Shown: positions 1 through 5,745 of the stretch, piece after piece
Position numbering within the stretch: position 1 is the first letter of the stretch
Layout: the number at the start of each line of letters is the position of its first letter
DNA from: Desulfobacterales bacterium
Lineage (GTDB): Bacteria > Desulfobacterota > Desulfobacteria > Desulfobacterales > UBA11574
DNA: 6,556 nt
Reading direction: 5' to 3'
Assembly: GCA_030601485.1 (NCBI GenBank)
Contig: JAUVTO010000100.1
Coordinates: forward strand, 1 to 6,556
The notes under the pieces: model-generated
The model's database searches: none
Told to the model about the DNA's origin: nothing
Seen by the model: only the letters and a program-made list of their open reading frames with translations
Position numbers and translations under genes: made by a program

Positions 1-500
1 CCTGACTTTGGTACTGGCGGGAAATATGTGCCGCCGTAAAACGGCTTGAGTTCAGGTGTTAAAAAAACATTCAACGGCCATCCTGCCGATCCGGTTAATG
101 CCGAAACCGCAGTAATATATATTTTATCTAAATCCGGCCGCTCTTCCCTGTCCACTTTAATACAAATAAAGTGCGTATTCATTATGTTAGCAATGTCCGG
201 ATCCATGAACGACTCCTCTTCCATAACATGACACCAGTGACAGGTTGAATAGCCTATGGATAAAAGGATAAGTTTATTTTCTGCTTGTGATTTTTCAAAG
301 GCTTCATTTCCCCACGGAAACCAGTCAACGGGGTTATAGGCATGCTGGAGGAGATACGGGCTTTTTTCATGGATAAGGCGGTTAGGTTTATTTTTATTTT
401 CAGTCATTTTATTTTCCTCAGCTGCAATAGAGATCTCAAAGCTGTAAAATAAAAAGATAACAGCCGGAAGAATCAATATAAAGTTTAACTTAGCAAACAT
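1..500 (-). CDS. Thioredoxin-like DUF255 protein (YyaL/SSP411 family), N-terminal part, probably exported
   Basis: Open frame of 166 codons read from an ATG at 500 down to the window edge, so the gene is truncated here; family members run to roughly 600-700 residues. From about residue 40 the sequence is typical of the DUF255 thioredoxin-like domain: SPYLLQHAYNPVDW (47-60), the CxxC motif in STCHWCHVM (C87, C90), KVDREERPDLD (115-125), and GWPLNVFLTP followed by YGGTYFPP (140-162). Residues 1-28 look like a signal peptide: MFAK, then a hydrophobic stretch, ending in SIAA before EEN, which suggests a periplasmic or anchored protein. Start choice is uncertain. ATG 500 has no good ribosome site, whereas an in-frame ATG at 407 follows GAGG with good spacing and would give a cytoplasmic protein. 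I favour the long form because of the signal peptide. The family is thought to be redox-related; the exact reaction is not known to me. Confidence 0.88.
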   Translation of the reverse strand, partial: MFAKLNFILILPAVIFLFYSFEISIAAEENKMTENKNKPNRLIHEKSPYLLQHAYNPVDWFPWGNEAFEKSQAENKLILLSIGYSTCHWCHVMEEESFMDPDIANIMNTHFICIKVDREERPDLDKIYITAVSALTGSAGWPLNVFLTPELKPFYGGTYFPPVPKS

Positions 501-523
501 ACGGTAGATTCTATTACTCTGTT

Positions 524-610
524 ATTCCCTCCGGGGCGTAGGCCCTACCCTCCGGCCTGTAAGCCCTACGGGCTGGAAGCGGGGCCGGAGGCCGATTGGG
601 GCGAAGCCCC
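524..610. repeat. GC-rich palindromic repeat block
   Basis: A GC-rich island in otherwise AT-rich intergenic DNA. CCTCCGGCC (549-557) pairs with GGCCGGAGG (583-591), enclosing a smaller hairpin AGCCC-TAC-GGGCT (562-574). GGGGC-GAA-GCCCC (598-610) forms a third hairpin. A 17-bp unit CCCTCCGGGGCGTAGGC (527-543) recurs as a 14/17 copy at 548-564 and a 16/17 copy at 3207-3223, so this is a dispersed repeat family. It lies in the leader of the minus-strand DUF255 gene. No protein-coding role is seen. Confidence 0.7.
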
Positions 611-627
611 TAAGTTCATTTTTTATC

Positions 628-656
628 TTGACAAGGAACAATGTAGTATTTATCAT
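628..656 (+). promoter_or_regulatory. Sigma-70-type promoter of cooS
   Basis: TTGACA (628-633), a 17-bp spacer, and TATCAT (651-656), a 5/6 match to TATAAT. Transcription would start near 662-664, giving a leader of about 70 nt before the cooS ATG at 732. This is the best promoter match in the window. It indicates housekeeping-sigma transcription, not sigma-54. Confidence 0.7.
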
Positions 657-660
657 TAAC

Positions 661-682
661 AATAACCATTATCATTAATGAT
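661..682. promoter_or_regulatory. Fur-box-like dyad at the cooS transcription start
   Basis: Bases 661-679, read on the minus strand, match the classical 19-bp Fur consensus (GATAATGATAATCATTATC) at 14 of 19 positions. The block overlaps the 12-bp perfect palindrome ATCATTAATGAT (671-682). The 9-mer TATCATTAA also occurs twice, at 651-659 and 670-678, offset by 19 bp. The location just past the -10 box suits a repressor. Iron control of an iron-rich enzyme is plausible, but AT-rich DNA makes chance matches common. Confidence 0.35.
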
Positions 683-719
683 TATATTGTCAACTTTCCA
701 AATAATAAATCTTTCCAAG

Positions 720-728
720 AAGGGAGGT
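720..728 (+). promoter_or_regulatory. Ribosome binding site that fixes the cooS start
   Basis: AAGGGAGGT sits just before ATG 732 and closely matches the Shine-Dalgarno consensus. An in-frame ATG at 678 has no such site and would add 18 atypical residues encoded by the dyad region, so 732 is preferred. Confidence 0.85.
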
Positions 729-731
729 AAA

Positions 732-2702
732 ATGGAAAAAAAGAAAGTTTTATCCAAGAAAAAGGAGATTAAGCCAAGGGATGTTACAATCTGTGACGCC
801 ACGGCACAAATGCTGGAAAAAGCCAAAAGGGACGGAGTGGAGACCGTATTTGACCGGGCTGCCGGCATGAGAGCCTGTCCCATTGGTGCTGATTCTGCGT
901 GTTGCAAACATTGTTCCATGGGGCCCTGCAGGATGAACGCCAGGGATCCGTATGCAAAAGTTGGAGTTTGCGGGGCAACGATTGATACAATTATGTCCCG
1001 TAATTTTGCCCGCATGGTTGCTTCCGGAAGTGCTGCACACACGGACCACGGAATGAGTATGCTTAATCTTTTCCGCGAAGTTGTAAAAGGGAATATCACG
1101 GATTATGAAATCAAGGATCCGAACAAGCTTAAGGAAGTTGCATCTTCTATCGGCATTGAAGTCGAAGGGCGTGAGATTCATGACATTGCCATGGATCTTT
1201 ACGAAGAACTGGAGCGCACCTATACCCAGGTGGAAGGGGAAATTCCCTTTGCCAAACGAGTTCCTGAAAAAACACTGGAGACCTGGCGCAAACTCGGTAT
1301 TGTTCCCAGGGGAGCCATGCGGGAGATTATGGAGCTGATGCATCGGACTCACATGGGAGTGGATCAGGATTATGAGAACATTACCACACAGATCAACCGC
1401 ACCGCCCTTGCCGACGGCTGGGGTGGATCCATGGTGGCAACGGAAATATCCGACATCCTCTTCGGAACCCCGTCTCCGGTCAGCGTTGAAGTCAATATGG
1501 GAGTTCTCAAAGAAGACCATGTCAATATTATCGTTCACGGCCATGAACCAAACCTTTTTGAATCCATGCTGGTATCGGTCAATGAACCCTCACTTGTTGA
1601 TGCAGCCAAGAAAGCCGGAGCGGCGGGTATCAATCTGGTAGGAATGTGCTGTTCAGGTGCGGAAATGATGTCTCGACATGGGATTCCTCATGCCGGGAAC
1701 TTTATGTCCACGGAAGCCGTTCTGGTCACCGGCGCTGTAGATGCTATGACCGTGGATGTTCAGTGCATCAAACAGGGGCTGGCCAAGGTGGCTGATTGTT
1801 ATGGGACACATCTCATCACCACCAATCCCAGATGTCATATCGAAGGCGCACAGCACATGGAACTCGATGAACACAATCCCAGTGCTTGCACCGACGGAAT
1901 CGTCATCAAGGCTATTTCCCGGTTCAGAAACAGAACTGCAGAGATAGAGATCCCAAATATTAAGAATATCGGGATCCATGGGTTCTCCCACGAGTATATC
2001 AATTACATGCTTGGCGGGTCCTTCCGAGCATCTTATACCCCGCTCAATGACAATATCATCAACGGCAGGATCAGGGGAGTTGCCGGCGTGGTCGGCTGTA
2101 CCAACCCCAGGGTAAAACAGGACTGGGTTCATGTGGAGCTGGTTAAGGAGTTGATCAAAAAAGACGTATTGGTTCTCCAGACCGGATGCTCTCAAATTGC
2201 ACTTGCCAAAGCCGGCTTGACCACACCGGAAGCCGCAATCCTTGCAGGCCCCGGATTACATGAAGTGTGTGAAACCGTCGGTATGCCGCCGGTCCTGGGC
2301 TTAGGTTCTTGCGTGGACAACAGCCGGATTCTTATTGCAGCTTCTGCCATGGTTCGAGAAGGTGGTCTGGGACATAGTATTGCTGAATTACCCGCAGCCG
2401 GTGCCGCACCCGAATGGATGAGCGAAAAAGCCATAAGCATCGGGCAATATTTTGTTGCCTCAGGCGTATACACTGTTTTTGGGGTAACATTTCCCATTGT
2501 TAAAGAGACCAAGTTTCACAAACTCCTGTTTGAGGGACTTGAAGAACAGGGTCTTGGGAAGTGGGGTTTTTCTGCTGATCCGTATGAGATGGCAAGTATG
2601 ATGATCGCCCATATCGATAAAAAGAGACAAGAGCTTGGCATCGACAAGGCCAGAGAAAGAATCCTCATGGATATGGCAGATCGCCAGGCACTTAAGGCGT
2701 AA
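732..2702 (+). CDS. cooS: Anaerobic Ni-Fe carbon monoxide dehydrogenase, catalytic subunit
   Basis: A 656-residue protein, full length for the family. It catalyses CO + H2O to CO2 + 2 H+ + 2 e-, reversibly, in the cytoplasm, normally as a homodimer. All cluster ligands expected from the Carboxydothermus CODH-II pattern can be placed. D-cluster: C49 and C57. B-cluster: C58, C61, C66 and C80 (CCKHC...GPCR...GVC). C-cluster: H271 in VHGH, C307 in GMCC, C345 in DVQC, C456 in VVGC, C486 in LQTGC and C527 in GSCVDNSR. The catalytic lysine is probably K566 in SEKAISIG. Only two histidines, H103 and H106, remain of the four-His proton relay known in CODH-II. The frame ends with tandem TAA stops. No cooF, cooC or acsB lies beside it, so its electron acceptor and role (CO oxidation, CO2 reduction or detoxification) cannot be read from context. 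Transcription probably runs from the promoter at 628-656 to the terminator at 2925-2955 as a single gene. Confidence 0.97.
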   Translation: MEKKKVLSKKKEIKPRDVTICDATAQMLEKAKRDGVETVFDRAAGMRACPIGADSACCKHCSMGPCRMNARDPYAKVGVCGATIDTIMSRNFARMVASGSAAHTDHGMSMLNLFREVVKGNITDYEIKDPNKLKEVASSIGIEVEGREIHDIAMDLYEELERTYTQVEGEIPFAKRVPEKTLETWRKLGIVPRGAMREIMELMHRTHMGVDQDYENITTQINRTALADGWGGSMVATEISDILFGTPSPVSVEVNMGVLKEDHVNIIVHGHEPNLFESMLVSVNEPSLVDAAKKAGAAGINLVGMCCSGAEMMSRHGIPHAGNFMSTEAVLVTGAVDAMTVDVQCIKQGLAKVADCYGTHLITTNPRCHIEGAQHMELDEHNPSACTDGIVIKAISRFRNRTAEIEIPNIKNIGIHGFSHEYINYMLGGSFRASYTPLNDNIINGRIRGVAGVVGCTNPRVKQDWVHVELVKELIKKDVLVLQTGCSQIALAKAGLTTPEAAILAGPGLHEVCETVGMPPVLGLGSCVDNSRILIAASAMVREGGLGHSIAELPAAGAAPEWMSEKAISIGQYFVASGVYTVFGVTFPIVKETKFHKLLFEGLEEQGLGKWGFSADPYEMASMMIAHIDKKRQELGIDKARERILMDMADRQALKA

Positions 2703-2758
2703 TAATGGAGGAGGCTTATCAGCAAGAGTAAGGATTCATAGCATAACGCTTTAATAAT

Positions 2759-2909
2759 GACGGTCTCGTATAAAGTCAGATTTAGATGGCAAAGTAAAAA
2801 GCTCCAAATTCAAGGCGCGCAAATTCCGAGGAATGAGACGTACGTATAGTACGTCGCAGTGACGAGGAATGCAGCGCAACGCAGAAGTTGGACTTTTTAC
2901 GAAGCCATC
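2759..2909. repeat. Palindromic MITE-like element in the cooS 3' untranslated region
   Basis: An imperfect full-length inverted repeat without a coding frame. The arm at 2785-2811 (GATGGC..AGTAAAAAG.TCCAA.TTC) is the reverse complement, with a few differences, of 2884-2909. The centre is a perfect hairpin, GACGTAC-GTATA-GTACGTC (2837-2855). The left end GACGGTCTCGTATAAAGTC (2759-2777) also begins the element at 5552. AATAAT occurs on both sides (2753-2758 and 2910-2915) and may be a target duplication, though it is of low complexity. It lies between the cooS stop and its terminator, so it would be transcribed as a large hairpin. No transposase is present; any movement would need one supplied elsewhere. 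Confidence 0.75.
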
Positions 2910-2924
2910 AATAATATCATGAAC

Positions 2925-2955
2925 AAAAGGGGCTCCCTATTCCGGAGCCCCTTTT
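2925..2955. terminator. Strong intrinsic terminator, probably bidirectional
   Basis: A 12-bp perfect stem, AAAAGGGGCTCC (2925-2936) with GGAGCCCCTTTT (2944-2955), loop CTATTCC, followed by TTTTATTTTT. It ends cooS on the plus strand. Because the stem starts with an A tract, it also provides a T run for minus-strand transcripts coming from the activator gene at 3278-4690. Confidence 0.92.
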
Positions 2956-2986
2956 ATTTTTACATTGAAAACCTGGTCCTTTGGGT

Positions 2987-3013
2987 CAGGTCAGAGTTCT
3001 TCGGCTCTGCCTG
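2987..3013. repeat. Small hairpin in the convergent intergenic region
   Basis: CAGG and CAGAG (2987-2990, 2992-2996) pair with CTCTG and CCTG (3005-3013), with one bulged base and an 8-nt loop. No T run follows, so it is not a typical terminator. Function unknown. Confidence 0.4.
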
Positions 3014-3033
3014 AAGAATTGCTGCAAGAGTTT

Positions 3034-3153
3034 GAAGTGAACTAAAGTTTAAAGTGAGCTAAAGTTAAGGAATTCTGTCAATTATATAAAATCAGCGGAG
3101 CGAAGCGACACCATAACTTTAGGCACTTTAGATCACTTTAGGCACTTTTAACT
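3034..3153. repeat. Inverted pair of short tandem repeats (AAGTGNNCTAAAGT type)
   Basis: On the plus strand, two 17-bp units (3035-3051 and 3052-3068) match at 15 of 17 positions around AAGTGAnCTAAAGTT. On the minus strand, the same motif recurs as AAGTGCCTA, AAGTGATCTA, AAGTGCCTA and AAGTTA (about 3114-3149). The two arms flank about 45 bp containing GCGGAGCGAAGCGAC, so the whole could fold into a large stem-loop. There is no coding frame. Confidence 0.65.
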
Positions 3154-3206
3154 TGTACGGCTTTAAGCAAAACAGCCCTTTCAGGGGCAAACCAAAGCCT
3201 GGTCCT

Positions 3207-3223
3207 CCCTCCGGGCCGTAGGC
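3207..3223. repeat. Third copy of the GC-rich 17-bp unit
   Basis: CCCTCCGGGCCGTAGGC differs by one base from 527-543. It lies about 55 bp beyond the stop of the minus-strand activator gene. The stretch 3154-3277 otherwise shows no gene. Confidence 0.6.
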
Positions 3224-3277
3224 TGGGCCATGTTTTTTATTATCTTTGGTTCTTTATCACTATTGCGGGTTCTGTAC

Positions 3278-4690
3278 TTATTTAGCGCCCTGCATACCTC
3301 CCGGATAGTCACCTAAAAACCGGTATAACGTGGCCCGGCCCACACCAAGGAGCCTTGCTGCCTTTGCTTTATTGCCCCCGGTTTTTTTAAGCGCTGATTT
3401 TACAATCTCAAGGTCAAGTTTCCGTGAAGGCCCACGAGAGGTTCGAAGCACATGATGTCCCTGTAGTTCAATGGGAAGATCTTTGGGCAAAATCATCCGA
3501 CCCCTGCATTTTACAATGGCAAACTGAATGGCGTTTTCAAGCTCCCTGACATTCCCCGGCCAATGGTAGTCCATCAACAGGGACACGGCGTCATCGGAAA
3601 TGTCCGGACAATCTTGACGCCCATCCGTTACAATCCTGTTGAAAAAGTTGTCAATAAGAAGCGGAATATCGTTTTTTCGCTCTCTGAGCGGCGGCATGTA
3701 TATGGGGACGACATTGATGCGGTAGTATAGATCTTCGCGAAAATTACCCATTTTTACTTCGCGTTTCAGATCCCTATTGGCGGCACTGATAATACGTACG
3801 TCCACGGATTTGGTTTTCTCGTCACCCACCCGCTCGAATGTTCCTTCTTGAATCACTCGCAACAGTTTTGACTGCATATCCTTGGGCAAATCAACCACTT
3901 CGTCCAGGAACAGGGTGCCGCTGTGAGCCAGTTCAAACCGGCCCTTTTTATCACGCAATGCCCCGGTAAAAGAACCTTTCACGTGTCCGAAGAGTTCGCT
4001 TTCCAGCAATCCCTCGGGTAGCGCACCACAGTTGACCGGCACAAAGGGTTTGTTTGCACGAATGCCCTCGTTGTGAATCGCCGCAGCAACCAGTTCCTTC
4101 CCGGTACCGCTTTCCCCCTGGATCAGAACAGGAACATCGATTTCTGAAACATCCCTTATGGTTTCGAACAGCTCCTGCATCTTGGCATCACGCCCGATAA
4201 TACCGGCAAAGCTCTGATCTGTTTTCAAGCGCCGCCGAAGGGTGTTCAGCTCGGTCATGTCTTCGAGAATAATGGCCACCAACCGTTTCCCCTCATGGTC
4301 GAAGGGAGAAGCGCTTATAAGTAACTGCAAATCACTTGTTTTCCCCTCTACCAGAAACTGAAACTTTGCCTTTTCCCGGTGTATTTGATTTCCTTCAAGA
4401 GCCTTAAGTGCTGTGTTGCGAACCCCACAGGTTATACATTCTTCAGCAAAACCACATCCTTTGGGGTTCTTAAACGCATTCACGCATCTTAACGCTTCGC
4501 CGCCGCGCTGATCCATTACCTCTGCTTCGGAAATTCCAAAGGTCTGTTCCAGCACGTTGTTCACCGCCAAAATTCGTCTGTCACCATCAACGATAAGGAC
4601 TCCGCAGGGAATCGATTCAAACAGGCTCTTTAAAAACCCTTCTTGATTTAAAAATTCTTCAATCGGTTTCATTTTTACAAAGACAGTCAC
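3278..4690 (-). CDS. Sigma-54-dependent activator with Cys-rich PAS sensor domain
   Basis: 470 residues, counted from GTG 4690. Residues about 17-150 form a PAS-type sensor domain (FESIPCGVLIVDGDRRILAV) containing C69-x9-C79-x5-C85-x2-C88. Residues about 162-410 form the AAA+ domain that remodels sigma-54 RNA polymerase: Walker A GESGTGKE (192-199), the sigma-54 contact loop GSFTGA (239-244, usually GAFTGA), Walker B GTLFLDE (259-265), the arginine-finger region FREDLYYRINVVP (317-329), and WPGNVREL (377-384). The C terminus (about 424-460) is a Fis-type helix-turn-helix, LLGVGRATLYRFLG. There is no receiver domain, so the signal is probably sensed directly by the PAS domain. Start is uncertain: neither GTG 4690 nor ATG 4672 has a clear ribosome site. 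The gene is convergent with cooS. Target promoters are not identifiable here; control of cooS is only a guess. Confidence 0.95.
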   Translation of the reverse strand: MTVFVKMKPIEEFLNQEGFLKSLFESIPCGVLIVDGDRRILAVNNVLEQTFGISEAEVMDQRGGEALRCVNAFKNPKGCGFAEECITCGVRNTALKALEGNQIHREKAKFQFLVEGKTSDLQLLISASPFDHEGKRLVAIILEDMTELNTLRRRLKTDQSFAGIIGRDAKMQELFETIRDVSEIDVPVLIQGESGTGKELVAAAIHNEGIRANKPFVPVNCGALPEGLLESELFGHVKGSFTGALRDKKGRFELAHSGTLFLDEVVDLPKDMQSKLLRVIQEGTFERVGDEKTKSVDVRIISAANRDLKREVKMGNFREDLYYRINVVPIYMPPLRERKNDIPLLIDNFFNRIVTDGRQDCPDISDDAVSLLMDYHWPGNVRELENAIQFAIVKCRGRMILPKDLPIELQGHHVLRTSRGPSRKLDLEIVKSALKKTGGNKAKAARLLGVGRATLYRFLGDYPGGMQGAK

Positions 4691-4757
4691 TGCTCAAGGT
4701 TCAGGGTTCAAAGTTCAACGGCTAAGGCCATTAACCCTGAACTTTTGAACCATGAAC
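4690..4757. repeat. 7-bp-period NNGTTCA repeats in inverted orientation
   Basis: Successive heptads ending in TCA read CTGCTCA, AGGTTCA, GGGTTCA and AAGTTCA (4690-4717). After a short gap the opposite strand carries CCGTTCA, TGGTTCA and AAGTTCA-type units (4731-4757, as AACCCTGAAC, TTTTGAACC, ATGAACGG). The arms pair as an imperfect stem directly in front of the activator start codon. From 4758 to 4910 I see no gene and no convincing promoter. Confidence 0.65.
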
Positions 4758-4910
4758 GGTTAGCAAAAATAATAATTTATTGATAAGCGTTTGTTTTTAC
4801 TCCGAGACAGAATACAAGCTGCTTACGGGGCGATGGAGAAAATCTAGCAGCCGTAACTCTTTGTCAGTTTCAAGAATATATCAAAAAAGAAAAGAACTGT
4901 AAAGATTCGT

Positions 4911-5366
4911 TTACTTGTATATATCGAGAAATTGGACGTTCCTGATTTGCAATCTTGTTTTGACAATCTTAGCAATTCTTTTCATAAACAAAAAGCCCAT
5001 TTCGTAATCTTGAGAGAAGAGTTCCTCCAAATCTTCTGCTTTCCAGGCAAAGAGCTTTGTATCCGTAAGAACTCTGGCGGAGGTCGTGTAATTTTTCTCT
5101 TCAGTGTCCACTAAAGCAGAAAATCCTAACATCATACCCTGTGTAATATTGTCAATCAATATCCGGGTGCTGGAATTCTTCTCAATCTCAAGCCCCACTT
5201 TTCCATCAATAACAGCATAGAGGCTCTTGGCATCATCGCTCTCCTTAAAGATGTAATCACCAGCCTTATACTCAATTATGACCGTAATTTTTACTAAATT
5301 CTCTAACATGGAATCATTGAGATAACTTAACTGTTTGATTGATTTTAACTCATTTAGCTCAATCAT
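4911..5366 (-). CDS. Stand-alone cyclic-nucleotide-binding-fold protein
   Basis: 151 residues, starting at ATG 5366 behind a strong AGGAGG site. The whole chain is one Crp-type cNMP-binding fold: an N-terminal helix (LSYLNDSMLENLVKI), beta-roll segments with YKAGDYIFKESDDAKSLYAVIDGKV (33-57), a phosphate-cassette region GFSALVDTEEKNYTTSARVL (81-100), and a long closing helix to the C terminus. No helix-turn-helix follows, so it cannot bind DNA as Crp or Fnr do. The cassette lacks the usual GE-(A/L)-...-RAA pattern: F82-S83 stand where Gly-Glu is expected, and T94-T95 stand about where the phosphate-binding Arg is expected, so ordinary cAMP binding is doubtful. It probably acts by touching a partner protein or by sensing another ligand; neither is known. 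It is separated from the activator gene by 220 bp, so co-transcription is unproven. Confidence 0.85.
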   Translation of the reverse strand: MIELNELKSIKQLSYLNDSMLENLVKITVIIEYKAGDYIFKESDDAKSLYAVIDGKVGLEIEKNSSTRILIDNITQGMMLGFSALVDTEEKNYTTSARVLTDTKLFAWKAEDLEELFSQDYEMGFLFMKRIAKIVKTRLQIRNVQFLDIYK

Positions 5367-5542
5367 CTTTTCCTCCTATCTAAAGATCACAAAACAAACC
5401 GATAATGTTTCGACCCAGCAACCAACAATCAGCAACTTTATGTTTGATTGGCACAATGTTTTTGTCCAAAAAAAATGACCCAATTTTTAACGAAATACCG
5501 GGGTCTGTATGTAAAACATAACGGCATCCTATTCCAATTAGG
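5367..5542. other. Leader region of the cNMP-fold gene, no gene seen
   Basis: Holds a short 7-bp-period run YCARCAA x3 (5415-5435), the small palindrome TATGT-AAA-ACATA (5508-5520), and a hairpin ATCCTA/TAGGAT (5526-5544) next to the mobile-like element. The minus-strand ribosome site lies at about 5369-5376. I could not identify a convincing promoter. Confidence 0.5.
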
Positions 5543-5716
5543 ATCATAGCTGACGGTCTCGTAAAAAGTCCTAAAACCGTCATACCGGACTTGATCCGGC
5601 ATCCAGAAGCCATTGAATTTGCTGGATTCCGGCTTTCGCCGGAATGACAAAAAAGGGTGTTTTTCGACTTTTTACGAAACCGTCTAAATCGGACTTTTTA
5701 CGAATTCATCATAGCT
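5543..5716. mobile_element. Second MITE-like palindromic element with 9-bp flanking duplication
   Basis: The 9-mer ATCATAGCT occurs at 5543-5551 and 5708-5716, as expected of a target-site duplication. The element between them (5552-5707) has the inverted ends TCGTAAAAAGTCC (5559-5571) and GGACTTTTTACGA (5691-5703), identical over 13 bp. A further inner copy, CGACTTTTTACGAAACCGTC (5665-5684), matches the left end at 18 of 20 positions when inverted. The interior (5579-5648) is a separate palindrome of the widespread GTCATTCCGG...CCGGAATGAC type, with a 7-bp hairpin TTCCGGC-TTTC-GCCGGAA (5627-5644). No transposase is encoded, so it would be non-autonomous. The ends match those of the element at 2759. 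Confidence 0.8.
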
Positions 5717-5745
5717 AATGGGGTTTGAAAAGATGCGTATTGAGG

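Noticed and set aside
46..231. Plus-strand 61-codon frame
   Set aside because: It lies antisense to the conserved DUF255 coding region.
598..630. GGGGC-GAA-GCCCC hairpin followed by T-rich DNA as a plus-strand terminator
   Set aside because: No plus-strand gene lies upstream, and the T run is 7 bases from the stem and interrupted; it fits better as part of the repeat block.
678..731. Upstream ATG 678 as the cooS start
   Set aside because: No ribosome site, and it overlaps the AT-rich dyad; ATG 732 has a strong site.
501..731. CooA (CRP-type) or sigma-54 promoter site before cooS
   Set aside because: I found no TGTCA-N6-CGACA-like dyad and no GG-N10-GC pair in a convincing -24/-12 context.
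656..1544. Minus-strand frames of 147 and 264 codons opposite cooS
   Set aside because: They lie antisense to a clearly conserved CooS and have no recognisable domains.
1653..2725. Other minus-strand frames within cooS
   Set aside because: Composition shadows of cooS; no ribosome sites or known motifs.
3034..3153. CRISPR-like array
   Set aside because: Units are too short, directly adjacent and degenerate, with no unique spacers; the heptad arrays fail for the same reason.
3175..3188. GCCC/GGGC hairpin as terminator of the activator gene
   Set aside because: Only a 4-bp stem; the terminator at 2925-2955 is far stronger in both directions.
5380..5650. Two overlapping minus-strand frames of 70-77 codons
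   Set aside because: They run across the repeat element and its flank; the peptides merely translate the palindromic repeat.
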